Assembly (NCBI GenBank): GCA_016302065.1 | Contig: JAEDOI010000009.1 | Coordinates: 1-33,794 of the forward strand | DNA length: 33,794 nucleotides | Reading direction: 5' to 3' | Origin: Bacilli bacterium | Lineage (GTDB): Bacteria > Bacillota_I > Bacilli_A > RFN20 > CAG-826 | Shown: in pieces, positions 25,276-33,792 of the stretch | Position numbering within the stretch: position 1 is the stretch's first letter | Layout: each line of letters starts with the position of its first letter | Made by a program: the position numbers and the translations under genes | Notes under the pieces: model-generated | Database searches by the model: none | The model's input: only the letters and a program-made list of their open reading frames with translations | What the model was told of the DNA's origin: nothing

Positions 25276-25794
25276 ATGAAATCTAAAAAAATATTTGCAT
25301 TTTTAATGTTACCTTTATTACTTACTTCTTGTTTGAAAAATATAAAAGAAACTAGATTAACTTATAATCTTGATTTTAATTTAGATAGTGAAAAAGCCAC
25401 TATTTTACTAAAAGGAGGATATCTATCCTCTGCTCTTAACATTAAAATTGATGAAGATATTATTCCTGGTGATCAATTGATTATTAAACATACAGGAGAT
25501 GTAACTATTCAAGAAAGTTATCCTTCTAAAATTGATATTTATAATGGTAATGTTGTTTCTTATAAGTTAAAGAAAACAACAGTAGAAGAAGTAAATTTAG
25601 AATTAATAGATGAAATTAATTTTCCTCCATTTGTTATTATAGATAAGGAATATCATTTTATTCCTTATAAAGATTATAAAGGCAATATTCTTTACGGAAG
25701 TATAACGATAAGTGAATTTGCTTGTCCTACAAATGCTTTATGTGCTCCTGAACAATTATCCTATAGTGCTTTATATTCTTTTAAAATTAGATAA
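25276..25794 (+). CDS. Hypothetical lipoprotein
   Basis: A 172-residue protein with a clear lipoprotein signal (basic start, hydrophobic core, lipobox LLTSC with C19), so it is anchored outside the membrane. I do not recognise the mature part. It has alternating hydrophobic strands (ALNIKIDEDIIPGDQLIIKH, VVSYKLKKTTVEEVNLEL) that suggest a small beta-sandwich, and a C-terminal pair of cysteines in FACPTNALCAPEQ that may form a disulfide or bind metal. It is a single gene, divergent from the SGNH-ATPase operon and followed by cysK after 71 bp. The start seems leaderless. Confidence 0.75.
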   Translation: MKSKKIFAFLMLPLLLTSCLKNIKETRLTYNLDFNLDSEKATILLKGGYLSSALNIKIDEDIIPGDQLIIKHTGDVTIQESYPSKIDIYNGNVVSYKLKKTTVEEVNLELIDEINFPPFVIIDKEYHFIPYKDYKGNILYGSITISEFACPTNALCAPEQLSYSALYSFKIR

Positions 25795-25865
25795 ATTAAT
25801 AAGCATATTTCTTTATAAATATTTATTAATATTTATAATAATTTTAACGTAAGGAGAAACTATTT

Positions 25866-26801
25866 ATGTTATTTAAAAATGCTAGTGAATTAATTGGAAA
25901 TACTCCACTTGTTGAATTAACAAATATCGAAAAACAATATTCTTTAAAAGCAAAATTATATGCAAAAGTTGAATATTTTAATCCAACAGGCAGTGTTAAA
26001 GATCGAATTGCTTTATCTATGATTAATGATGCTTTTAATAAAGGATTAATTGATGAAAATAGTGTTCTTATTGAACCAACAAGTGGAAATACTGGAATTG
26101 GAATAGCAGCTCTTTGTGCAATGAAGAATATAAAATGTATTTTAGTAATGCCAGAATCAATGAGTATTGAAAGAAGAAAACTTCTTTCAATTTATGGTGC
26201 AAAACTTGTTTTAACTGAAGCAAAAGAAGGAATGGGTGGAAGTATTAAAAAAGCAAAAGAATTAGAAAAAACTATCCCAAATGCTATAATTTTGGGTCAA
26301 TTTGATAATGAGGCAAATCCTAGAATTCATTATTTAACTACTGGAAAAGAAATATATAATGATTTAAATGGAAAAGTTGATCTATTTATTGCTGGAATTG
26401 GAACTGGTGGAACAATTAGTGGAACTGGCAAATATCTTAAAGAAAAGATTAAAGATGTCAAAATTATTGGCGTAGAACCTTTATCTAGTCCAGTAATTAG
26501 TCAAAATAAAAAGGGAAGCCATAAAATACAAGGAATTGGAGCTGGATTTATTCCTTCAACCTTAAATTTAAATATTATTGATAAAGTAGAAACATGTAGT
26601 GATGAAGATGCTTTTAAGTTTGCTAAAATTGTACCTAGCATTGAAGGAATGTTAGTAGGAATTTCTAGTGGAGCAAGTTTAAAAGTAGCTATTGACTATG
26701 CTAAAAAAGACGAAAACGCAAATAAAAATATTGTAGTTTTATTCCCAGATAGTGGTGATAGATATCTTTCTACAGATTTATTTAATTTAGAAAATAATTA
26801 A
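25866..26801 (+). CDS. cysK: Cysteine synthase A (O-acetylserine sulfhydrylase)
   Basis: A 311-residue PLP enzyme that makes L-cysteine from O-acetylserine and sulfide. The PLP lysine is K45 in TGSVKDRIA. The substrate loop TSGNTGIG (72-79), the phosphate-binding GTGGTISGTGKYL and the terminal PDSGDRYLST are all present. The length is typical. AAGGAG lies just before the ATG. No cysE, cystathionine genes or T-box leader are near, so it is a stand-alone gene. O-phosphoserine- or cystathionine-type variants share the fold, but the short form and motifs fit CysK best. Confidence 0.95.
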   Translation: MLFKNASELIGNTPLVELTNIEKQYSLKAKLYAKVEYFNPTGSVKDRIALSMINDAFNKGLIDENSVLIEPTSGNTGIGIAALCAMKNIKCILVMPESMSIERRKLLSIYGAKLVLTEAKEGMGGSIKKAKELEKTIPNAIILGQFDNEANPRIHYLTTGKEIYNDLNGKVDLFIAGIGTGGTISGTGKYLKEKIKDVKIIGVEPLSSPVISQNKKGSHKIQGIGAGFIPSTLNLNIIDKVETCSDEDAFKFAKIVPSIEGMLVGISSGASLKVAIDYAKKDENANKNIVVLFPDSGDRYLSTDLFNLENN

Positions 26802-26892
26802 CATTTACTATAGTTTTTTATTTATTAAGTTAATTTATTATTATTTAATATTTAATTTTTAATGCTAAGAAGTTTAGTTTGAAATAATGTTA

Positions 26893-26898
26893 TATAAT
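26893..26898 (+). promoter_or_regulatory. Candidate -10 box of the DUF3737-Nudix operon
   Basis: TATAAT, about 30 bp before the chosen ATG at 26923, which has its own AAGGGA ribosome site (26911-26916). The more upstream in-frame ATG (26887) would overlap this box, which argues against it as start. No good -35 is visible. Confidence 0.45.
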
Positions 26899-26922
26899 AT
26901 TAAAATATATAAGGGATTTAAT

Positions 26923-27768
26923 ATGGAATTTATAAGTAACGAAACATTTGATTTAGAAAGAAGTTTATATCATAAATCAAATTTAATATTGAAGAATGTT
27001 AAATTTGAAGGTGTTAATGATGGAGAATCAGTTTTAAAAGAATGCACTAATATTAATGTTGATTCCACATTATTTAATCTTAGATATCCTTTATGGCATA
27101 ATCACATTTTAAATATAAATAATTGCAAATTTTTAGAAAATAGTAGAGCTCCTATTTGGTATTCAAGCAATGTAAATGTTTATAATACAAACTTTAATGT
27201 AATAAAAGCTTTTAGAGAATGTAAGAATATTAAAATAAACGATTCAAATATTAACAGCGATGAAGTATTTTGGAAAGTTAACCAAATTGAAGTAAATGAT
27301 AGTAGTATTGAAGGAGTATATGCTTTTTTTGAATGTAAAAATTTAACATTAAAGAATGTAAAATTTAAAGGTAAATATTCTTTTCAATATTCAAAAAATA
27401 TATGCATTTCCAACTCCTTTTTAGATACTAAAGATGCTTTTTGGCATTCTAAAAACATCATTGTTAAAGATAGTATTGTTAAAGGAGAATACTTAGGTTG
27501 GTTTTCTAAAAATATTACTTTTATTAATTGTACAATTATTGGTACCCAACCATTATGTTACTCTAAAAATTTAAAAATTATTGATTGTAAATTTGAAAAA
27601 TGTGATTTAGCTTTTGAATATAGCTCAGTTAAAGCAAATATTATAGGAAGTATTGATTCGATTAAAAATCCTTTAAAAGGGAAAATAGTTGTTGATGAAT
27701 GTAAAGAAATAATTTTAAAAGATTCAAAATTTAAATGTAAAGCATCTATTATAGTTAGGAAAAAATGA
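26923..27768 (+). CDS. DUF3737 right-handed beta-helix protein
   Basis: A 281-residue protein of the DUF3737 family. The family pattern is clear: GESVLKECTNINV, FNLRYPLWHN, SRAPIWYSSN, KDAFWHSKNI, KGEYLGWFSKNITFINC, GTQPLCYSKNLKIIDC, DLAFEYSSVKA. The repeated ~20-residue units (xxNxxIxxSxI/Fxx) imply a parallel beta-helix like pectate-lyase-fold proteins, but no catalytic function is established for DUF3737. It has no signal peptide. This is the only gene in the window that ends in TGA, which helps to show that UGA is a stop codon. The Nudix gene starts one base after its stop codon, so they are translationally coupled. Confidence 0.9.
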   Translation: MEFISNETFDLERSLYHKSNLILKNVKFEGVNDGESVLKECTNINVDSTLFNLRYPLWHNHILNINNCKFLENSRAPIWYSSNVNVYNTNFNVIKAFRECKNIKINDSNINSDEVFWKVNQIEVNDSSIEGVYAFFECKNLTLKNVKFKGKYSFQYSKNICISNSFLDTKDAFWHSKNIIVKDSIVKGEYLGWFSKNITFINCTIIGTQPLCYSKNLKIIDCKFEKCDLAFEYSSVKANIIGSIDSIKNPLKGKIVVDECKEIILKDSKFKCKASIIVRKK

Positions 27769-27769
27769 T

Positions 27770-28228
27770 ATGGATTATATAAAAGAAATAAGAAAATATA
27801 TTGGACATAAGACTTTACTTTATCCTTGCGCAACTGCTCTTATTATTAATAAAAACAATGAAGTTTTATTAGAGAAAAGAAGCGATGATAATAAATACGG
27901 ATATATCGGTGGAATGATTGAAGTTGATGAAAACATTATCGATGCTTTAAAAAGAGAAATTAAAGAAGAAACAAATTTAGACGTTATTTCATATAGTTTT
28001 TTTAATATTTATTCTGGAATTGAGTTTCATCATATATATCCAAATGATGATGAAATTTCTCCAATTGATATAGTTTTTATAGTTAAAGAATTTAAAGGGA
28101 CTTTAAAACCTCAAGAAGGAGAAGTTAAATCGCTAGAATGGTTTAAATTTGATTCTTTACCATCTAATTTAAATCATATTACAGAAATAGTTATAAAAGA
28201 TTATTTAGCAAATAATAAAATGAAGTAG
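27770..28228 (+). CDS. Nudix hydrolase
   Basis: A 152-residue Nudix protein, which hydrolyses nucleoside diphosphates linked to another moiety. The Nudix box reads from G in GGMIEVDE through REIKEETNL, matching GX5EX7REUXEEXGU except that the last conserved Gly is Asn. The catalytic glutamates are intact. An N-terminal strand (CATALIINKNNEVLLEKR) starts the fold. The substrate is unknown; 8-oxo-dGTP or ADP-ribose types are both possible. It follows DUF3737 by a single base, so they form a two-gene unit. Confidence 0.88.
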   Translation: MDYIKEIRKYIGHKTLLYPCATALIINKNNEVLLEKRSDDNKYGYIGGMIEVDENIIDALKREIKEETNLDVISYSFFNIYSGIEFHHIYPNDDEISPIDIVFIVKEFKGTLKPQEGEVKSLEWFKFDSLPSNLNHITEIVIKDYLANNKMK

Positions 28229-28307
28229 ATTACATGTTTCTTATTTTATTTACAATATTTTACTTATATTTAAATTTTTTCTTGATTTAATCTTAATATT
28301 CATTTAA

Positions 28308-28313
28308 TATAAT
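28308..28313 (+). promoter_or_regulatory. Candidate -10 box of the tRNA-Val gene
   Basis: TATAAT ten bases before the mature tRNA 5' end; transcription would start near 28320, leaving almost no leader. The nearest TTGATT upstream is spaced 20 bp, too far for a good -35. Confidence 0.45.
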
Positions 28314-28322
28314 TAAGCGCTT

Positions 28323-28398
28323 GGGTATTTAGCTCAGCTGGGAGAGCATCTGTTTGACGTACAGAAGGTCATAGGTTCGATCCCTATAGTACCCACCA
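28323..28398 (+). tRNA. tRNA-Val (anticodon GAC)
   Basis: A full 76-base cloverleaf. Acceptor GGGTATT pairs with AGTACCC, D-arm GCTC/GAGC, anticodon stem TCTGT/ACAGA with loop TTGACGT (anticodon GAC), five-base variable region AGGTC, T-arm ATAGG/CCTAT with loop TTCGATC, and an encoded CCA end. GAC reads the valine codons GTC and GTT. Confidence 0.97.
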
Positions 28399-28409
28399 GT
28401 ATAAGAATT

Positions 28410-28438
28410 ACGTTTGATTTTATATCAAGCGTTTTTTT
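28410..28438 (+). terminator. Rho-independent terminator of tRNA-Val
   Basis: ACGTTTGAT (28410-28418) pairs with ATCAAGCGT (28424-28432) with one G-T pair around a five-base loop, followed by a run of Ts to 28438. Confidence 0.85.
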
Positions 28439-28469
28439 ATTTCCTAAATAAGAAATAATATGGAAAGTG

Positions 28470-28478
28470 TGATAAAAT
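28470..28478 (+). promoter_or_regulatory. Extended -10 promoter of pncB
   Basis: TGATAAAAT: the extended TG followed by TAAAAT (28473-28478). Transcription would start near 28485, leaving a ~23-base leader with AAAGGA at 28491-28496. It has the same extended-TAAAAT form as the PIG-L promoter. Confidence 0.5.
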
Positions 28479-28507
28479 AAATCAATTGTAAAAGGAAAAT
28501 TAAACTT

Positions 28508-29947
28508 ATGGATATAAAAAGAAATATAACTCTTTTAATGGATTTTTATGAATTAACTATGTCTAATGGTTATTTTATAAATAATTTAAATGATGATATT
28601 GCTGTTTTCGATCTTTTTTATAGAAAAAATCCAGATGATGCGGCTTATTCTATTTTTGTTGGTTTAGAAGATATTATTAATTATATTTTGAATCTTCATT
28701 TTGATGATGAAGATATTAATTATTTAAAATCATTAAATATTTTTAATGATAATTTCTTGAATTACTTAAGGAATTTCAAATTTAGTGGGGATTTATATGC
28801 TTTTAAAGAAGGAAGCATAGTTTATCCAAATGTTCCATTAGTTACTGTTGTTGCTCCTTTAATTGATTGTCAATTACTTGAGACTGCATTACTAGCCACT
28901 GTAAATCATGAAACATTGATTGCAACAAAAGCTAATAGAATAGTTTTAGCGAGTAAAGGAAGAAGTGTCTCTGATTTTGGAGCAAGAAGAGCTCATAATA
29001 TTGATAGTGCTTTATATGGAGCTAAAGCTGCTTATATTGGAGGAGTTAACTCAACAGCTACAACTTTAGCAGGACAATTGTTTAATATTCCTGTTAGTGG
29101 TACGATGGCTCATTCTTGGGTTATGGCTTTTGATAGTGAATACGAAGCGTTTTTAAGTTATGCTAAGTTATATCCTTCTAATACAATTCTTCTAATAGAT
29201 ACTTACGATGTCATAAATAGTGGGTTAAAAAATGCTATTAAGGTAGCAAAAGATTATTTAATCCCTAATGGTTATAAATTAAAAGGTGTTCGTATTGATA
29301 GTGGAGATTTAGCTTATTTAAGTAAAAAGACTAGGAAAATTCTTGATGAAAATGGATTAAATGACACTATAATTGTTGCAAGTAATTCATTAGATGAATA
29401 TAAAATTTCTTCTTTAATTGAACAAGGCGCTAAATTAGACTCTTTTGGTGTTGGAGAAAATTTAATTACATCTAAATCTGATCCAGTGTTTGGTGGGGTA
29501 TATAAATTAGCTGGCATTTATAAAAATAATGTTTTAGAGCCAAAAATTAAAATAAGCGCTACTTTAGAAAAAATTACTAATCCATCTTTTAAGGAAGTCT
29601 ATCGACTTTATAATGAAGAAAATAAGGCAATAGGTGATTTACTTACTTTAAAGGATGAAATAATAGATGAAAATACACAAATTGTTGATCCTTTAAAACC
29701 TTGGAAAAAGATTGATTTAAAGCAATTTAAAATTAAGAAAATGCATATAAAAATATTTGAAAAAGGTAAATTAATATATGAAATCCCATCTATTTTAGAT
29801 ACACGTAATTATGTAAGATATCAAATTGATAATGAGTTGTGGGATGAAGAAAAAAGATTTGTTTTGCCTCATACTCATTATTTAGATTTTAGTAAAGTAT
29901 TATATGATTTAAAAATTAAATTAATTGAAAAAAATAAGTATGAATAA
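28508..29947 (+). CDS. pncB: Nicotinate phosphoribosyltransferase
   Basis: A 479-residue enzyme that joins nicotinate and PRPP to nicotinate mononucleotide, the entry step of Preiss-Handler NAD salvage. The N-terminal TLLMDFYELTMSNGY, the GTMAHSWVMAF block (H202 matches the phosphorylated histidine of the family by analogy), and the PRPP-side GVRIDSGDLAYLSKK and FGVGENLIT blocks are all present. The length fits the Gram-positive-type enzymes. It has its own promoter after the tRNA terminator and is a single gene. AAAGGA precedes the ATG. No de novo NAD genes are nearby, so it suggests salvage only within what can be seen here. Confidence 0.95.
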   Translation: MDIKRNITLLMDFYELTMSNGYFINNLNDDIAVFDLFYRKNPDDAAYSIFVGLEDIINYILNLHFDDEDINYLKSLNIFNDNFLNYLRNFKFSGDLYAFKEGSIVYPNVPLVTVVAPLIDCQLLETALLATVNHETLIATKANRIVLASKGRSVSDFGARRAHNIDSALYGAKAAYIGGVNSTATTLAGQLFNIPVSGTMAHSWVMAFDSEYEAFLSYAKLYPSNTILLIDTYDVINSGLKNAIKVAKDYLIPNGYKLKGVRIDSGDLAYLSKKTRKILDENGLNDTIIVASNSLDEYKISSLIEQGAKLDSFGVGENLITSKSDPVFGGVYKLAGIYKNNVLEPKIKISATLEKITNPSFKEVYRLYNEENKAIGDLLTLKDEIIDENTQIVDPLKPWKKIDLKQFKIKKMHIKIFEKGKLIYEIPSILDTRNYVRYQIDNELWDEEKRFVLPHTHYLDFSKVLYDLKIKLIEKNKYE

Positions 29948-30133
29948 AATTATTTATTAAGTTTTATTGATTTATTAAAACAATATAAAAAAGATATTAT
30001 TGCTTATTTAATTACAAATTTTATTTTTAAAATTTACTAATCTTAAGTTTTGAATAAATATATAAACATATTATTTTTATATAAATAATATAAATTTTTT
30101 CATAATTATATTTATTTTTATTTTATAAAAATA

Positions 30134-30139
30134 TAAAAT
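30134..30139 (+). promoter_or_regulatory. Candidate -10 of nifJ
   Basis: TAAAAT within ATATAAAATA, with a weak TTTATT 17 bp upstream. A start near 30146-30148 would leave a ~21-base leader with AAGGAG at 30157-30162. The surrounding DNA (29948-30168) is nearly all A and T with several similar boxes, so this is uncertain. Confidence 0.3.
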
Positions 30140-30168
30140 ATTTTTGTATGTCAAAAAAGGAGAAAAAA

Positions 30169-33100
30169 ATGGCTGAAGTTAAAAAAAGAATGCTAAGTGT
30201 TGATGGTAATACTGCCGCAGCTTTAATGAGTTATAACTTTACTGAAGTTGCTGCAATTTTCCCAATTACTCCATCTTCACCTATGGCAAATTATGTTGAC
30301 ATTTATTCAAGTCAAGGAAAGAAAAACTTTTTCGGTAATCCAGTAAAAGTTTGTGAAATGCAATCAGAAGGTGGTGCTTCTGGTGCTCTTCACGGCGCTA
30401 TGCAAGGTGGTGCATTTGCTACTACTTACACAGCTAGCCAAGGATTATTATTAATGATTCCAAATGTTTATAAGTGGTGTGGTGAATTACTTCCTGCAGT
30501 AATGCACGTTTCTGCTAGAAGTTTAGCAACTAGATCATTATCAATCTTTGGTGATCATCAAGATGTCTATTCAATTAGACAAAGTGGAATCGCAATGATT
30601 TGTTCAGATTCTGTTCAAGAAGTTGCTGATTTAACAAGTGTTGCACATCTTATTGCTATTGATGCAAGTTACCCAGTATGTCATTTCTTTGATGGATTTA
30701 GAACATCACACGAAATTCAAAATGTTGAATTCCTTGATGATTCTGAATGGAAGAAATTAGTACCATGGGATAAAGTTAAAGAATTTAAAGATAGAGCTTT
30801 AAATCCACACGGACACGCTGTTACAAGAGGCGGAGCTGAAAATGATGATATTTACTTCCAAGGAAGAGAAGCTCAAAATGAACATTTCAACAATGTTTTA
30901 CCAGTTGCAATTAAATACTTTAAGAAAGTTTCTAAATTAACTGGTAGAGAATATGCTCCATTTGTATATTATGGTGCAAAAGATGCTACTAAAGTTATTA
31001 TTGCAATGGGTAGTATTAACGAAACTGCTTATGAAGTAGTTAAAGATTTAAATGAAAAAGGCGAAAAGGTTGGTATGATTAGAGTTCACCTCTACAGACC
31101 ATTCTCAGCTGAATTATTAGTTAAAGCCCTTCCAAGAACAGTTAAAGAAATTGCTGTTTTAGATAGAACAAAAGAATTAGGTAGTGTTGGTGAAGGATTA
31201 TATGAAGATGTTACCAGCGCCTTAAATTTAATGGGTAAAAAGAATATTAAAGTCATTGGTGGAAGATATGGATTAAGTAGTAAAGATACTCAACCAAAAC
31301 ATATTAAAGCTGTCTTTGATTTTATGTTAAGTGGAACAGAACATCACAATTTCACTGTCGGAATTGTCGATGATGTCACACATTTAAGCATTCCAGTTGA
31401 TGATACTTATGAAATTGCTCATACTTACACATCTTGCTTATTCTATGGTTTAGGTAGTGATGGAACAGTTGGTGCTAATAAATCATCAATTAAGATTATC
31501 GGTGATGCAACTGGACAATATGCACAAGCATATTTTGCTTATGACTCTAAGAAGAGTGGTGGTGTTACACGTTCTCACCTTAGATTTGGTAAAGAACCAA
31601 TCCATTCTACATATTATGTTGAACATGCTGACTTTATTTCATGTTCACTTGATACATATGTATTAAAGTTTGATATGTTAAAGAACCTTAAAGAAGGTGG
31701 AACATTCTTACTTAATACTGATATGAGCGATGAACAATTAGTCGCTTCACTTCCAAATAGAGTTAAATATCAATTAGCTACAAAACATGCTAAATTCTAT
31801 GTTATTGATGCTAATAAGATTGCTCTTGAAATTGGTATGGGAAGACATACCAATACAATTCTTCAATCTGCATTCTTCTATTTAAACCCACAAATTATGC
31901 CTTATGAAGAAGCTAATAAATGGATGAAGAAGTTAGCTGAAAAGACCTATTCAAAGAAAGGTGAAGAAGTTGTTAAACTTAACTTTACCGCTATTGATAA
32001 AGGTACAGAAGGCTTAAGAGAAGTTAAAGTTGAAGATTCTTGGAAAGAACTTTCACCATTAAGAGTTAGAAATACAATTGGTGATGAATATATCGATACA
32101 TATGTTGATCACATCAATACCCTTGATGGATATGATCTTCCAACATCAGCATTCACAAAATATGAATTGCTTGATGGTACAATGAGAGAAGATGTTACAT
32201 ATAAAGAACAAAGAAGTATTGCTGATAGAGTACCTCTTTGGCACAAAGAAAATTGTATTCAATGTAATCAATGTGCATTTGTCTGTCCTCACGCTACAAT
32301 TAGACCATTCTTATTAACTGATGAAGAAGTTAAGAATGGACCAGAAGGTTTAAGCGAATTAGTTAAACCTGCAATGGGACCAAGTGTTGCTGGATTAAAA
32401 TTTATTATTCAAATTTCTCCAAAGAATTGTGTTGGATGTGGTCTTTGTGTTAAAGAATGTATGGCTAACAAGACAGCTATTAGAACCGGAAGCGGAAAAA
32501 TGGCTCTTGAACTTGTTGAAGCCAAATCACAATTTGATAAAGAAAAATACGCAACATACTTATATAAGAATGTTGAATATAAGAGCGATAAATTCCCACT
32601 TACAACAGTTAAAGGTGTTGGATTCTTAATGCCATATATGGAAGTTAGTGGTGCTTGTGCTGGATGTGGAGAAACTCCATATTACAGATTATTATCACAA
32701 TTATTTGGTAAAGATCTTCTTATTGCTAATGCTACAGGTTGTTCTTCAATTTATAGTGGTTCAACTCCAGAAACTCCATTTGTAAACGATAAGAATAAGA
32801 ATGGTGTTGCTTGGGCTAACTCATTATTTGAAGATAATGCTGAATTTGGCTATGGTATGAGACTTGCTACAGATTATAAATTAGCTGCTATTAGTGCTAT
32901 TTTAAATAGAGCTCTCGAATCAAGAAGTGTCACCAAAGAATTAAAAGAAACTATTAGAAGTTACCTTGCTAATATTAAAAATAAAGATGAAGCAAGAAAG
33001 ATTGTTCCAACTTTAGTTAAATTAGTTGAAGAAAGCAAGAATAAAGAAGTTAAAGAAGTTCTTGCTTATAAAGATGATTTACTTGATAAATCAGTTTGGA

Positions 33101-33735
33101 TCATTGGTGGTGATGGTTGGGCTTACGATATCGGATACGGCGGACTTGATCATGTTCTTGCAAGTGAAGATGATGTTAATGTTATGTGTCTTGATACCGA
33201 AGTCTATTCAAATACTGGTGGACAATCCTCTAAATCAAGTCAAACAGGTAGTATTGCTCAATTCACTGCTAGTGGAAAACGTCAAGCTAAGAAGAATTTA
33301 GCATTAATGGCTATGAGCTATGGTAATGTCTATGTTGCTCAAATTGCCTTAGGTGCAAATCCAACTGCTGCTATTAAAGCCTTTAAAGAAGCTGAAAGCT
33401 ATAATGGACCATCATTAATTATTGCTTATGCTCCATGTATTAACCAAGGAATTAAAGGTGGAATGGTAAACAGTATCGAAACAGAAAGAGCAGCTGTTGA
33501 ATGTGGATATTTCACAACATTTAGATATGATCCACGTTTAGCAAAAGAAGGAAAATCACCTCTTACTCTTGATTGTAAAGAACCAGACTTTACTAAGATT
33601 AGAGAATTTATCATGAAAGAAACAAGATATTCTCAACTTCCTAAAGTTAACCCAGCCCACTATGAAGAATTATTCGCTAAAAACGAAGAATGTGCAAAAC
33701 TTAGATGGGAAAGAATTAAGAAATTTGGTGCTTAA
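30169..33735 (+). CDS. nifJ: Pyruvate:ferredoxin (flavodoxin) oxidoreductase, single-chain
   Basis: An 1188-residue homodimeric enzyme that oxidises pyruvate and CoA to acetyl-CoA and CO2 with reduced ferredoxin, central to anaerobic fermentation. N-terminal domain I contains FPITPSSPMANYVD. Two 4Fe-4S sites are CIQCNQCAFVCPHATIRP (~696) and CVGCGLCVKEC (~754). The proximal cluster cysteines appear in GACAGCGETPY and near the end in YAPCINQGI. The TPP site is GDGWAYDIGYGGLDH, with EVYSNTGGQSSKSSQTG. The length is typical. I choose the ATG at 30169 with AAGGAG; the in-frame ATG at 30148 would place this ribosome site within the coding region. Codon use has more C-ending codons (ttc, cac, acc) than the neighbours, as expected of a highly expressed gene. 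Confidence 0.97.
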   Translation: MAEVKKRMLSVDGNTAAALMSYNFTEVAAIFPITPSSPMANYVDIYSSQGKKNFFGNPVKVCEMQSEGGASGALHGAMQGGAFATTYTASQGLLLMIPNVYKWCGELLPAVMHVSARSLATRSLSIFGDHQDVYSIRQSGIAMICSDSVQEVADLTSVAHLIAIDASYPVCHFFDGFRTSHEIQNVEFLDDSEWKKLVPWDKVKEFKDRALNPHGHAVTRGGAENDDIYFQGREAQNEHFNNVLPVAIKYFKKVSKLTGREYAPFVYYGAKDATKVIIAMGSINETAYEVVKDLNEKGEKVGMIRVHLYRPFSAELLVKALPRTVKEIAVLDRTKELGSVGEGLYEDVTSALNLMGKKNIKVIGGRYGLSSKDTQPKHIKAVFDFMLSGTEHHNFTVGIVDDVTHLSIPVDDTYEIAHTYTSCLFYGLGSDGTVGANKSSIKIIGDATGQYAQAYFAYDSKKSGGVTRSHLRFGKEPIHSTYYVEHADFISCSLDTYVLKFDMLKNLKEGGTFLLNTDMSDEQLVASLPNRVKYQLATKHAKFYVIDANKIALEIGMGRHTNTILQSAFFYLNPQIMPYEEANKWMKKLAEKTYSKKGEEVVKLNFTAIDKGTEGLREVKVEDSWKELSPLRVRNTIGDEYIDTYVDHINTLDGYDLPTSAFTKYELLDGTMREDVTYKEQRSIADRVPLWHKENCIQCNQCAFVCPHATIRPFLLTDEEVKNGPEGLSELVKPAMGPSVAGLKFIIQISPKNCVGCGLCVKECMANKTAIRTGSGKMALELVEAKSQFDKEKYATYLYKNVEYKSDKFPLTTVKGVGFLMPYMEVSGACAGCGETPYYRLLSQLFGKDLLIANATGCSSIYSGSTPETPFVNDKNKNGVAWANSLFEDNAEFGYGMRLATDYKLAAISAILNRALESRSVTKELKETIRSYLANIKNKDEARKIVPTLVKLVEESKNKEVKEVLAYKDDLLDKSVWIIGGDGWAYDIGYGGLDHVLASEDDVNVMCLDTEVYSNTGGQSSKSSQTGSIAQFTASGKRQAKKNLALMAMSYGNVYVAQIALGANPTAAIKAFKEAESYNGPSLIIAYAPCINQGIKGGMVNSIETERAAVECGYFTTFRYDPRLAKEGKSPLTLDCKEPDFTKIREFIMKETRYSQLPKVNPAHYEELFAKNEECAKLRWERIKKFGA

Positions 33736-33758
33736 TTAATCAATAATTAAAATTTATC

Positions 33759-33792
33759 AAAACTAGTCACATCGATTGTGACTAGTTTTTTT
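33759..33792 (+). terminator. Strong rho-independent terminator of nifJ
   Basis: A perfect 13-bp stem, AAAACTAGTCACA (33759-33771) and TGTGACTAGTTTT (33777-33789), with a five-base loop and continuing T run to 33792. The A-run on the left makes it potentially bidirectional. Confidence 0.93.

Noticed and set aside
26887..26922. Upstream ATG for DUF3737
   Set aside because: It overlaps a TATAAT box; the ATG at 26923 has its own ribosome site and matches the family N-terminus.
30148..30168. ATG 21 bases upstream as nifJ start
   Set aside because: An AAGGAG lies inside this extension and is perfectly spaced for the ATG at 30169; the added MSKKEKK is not family sequence.
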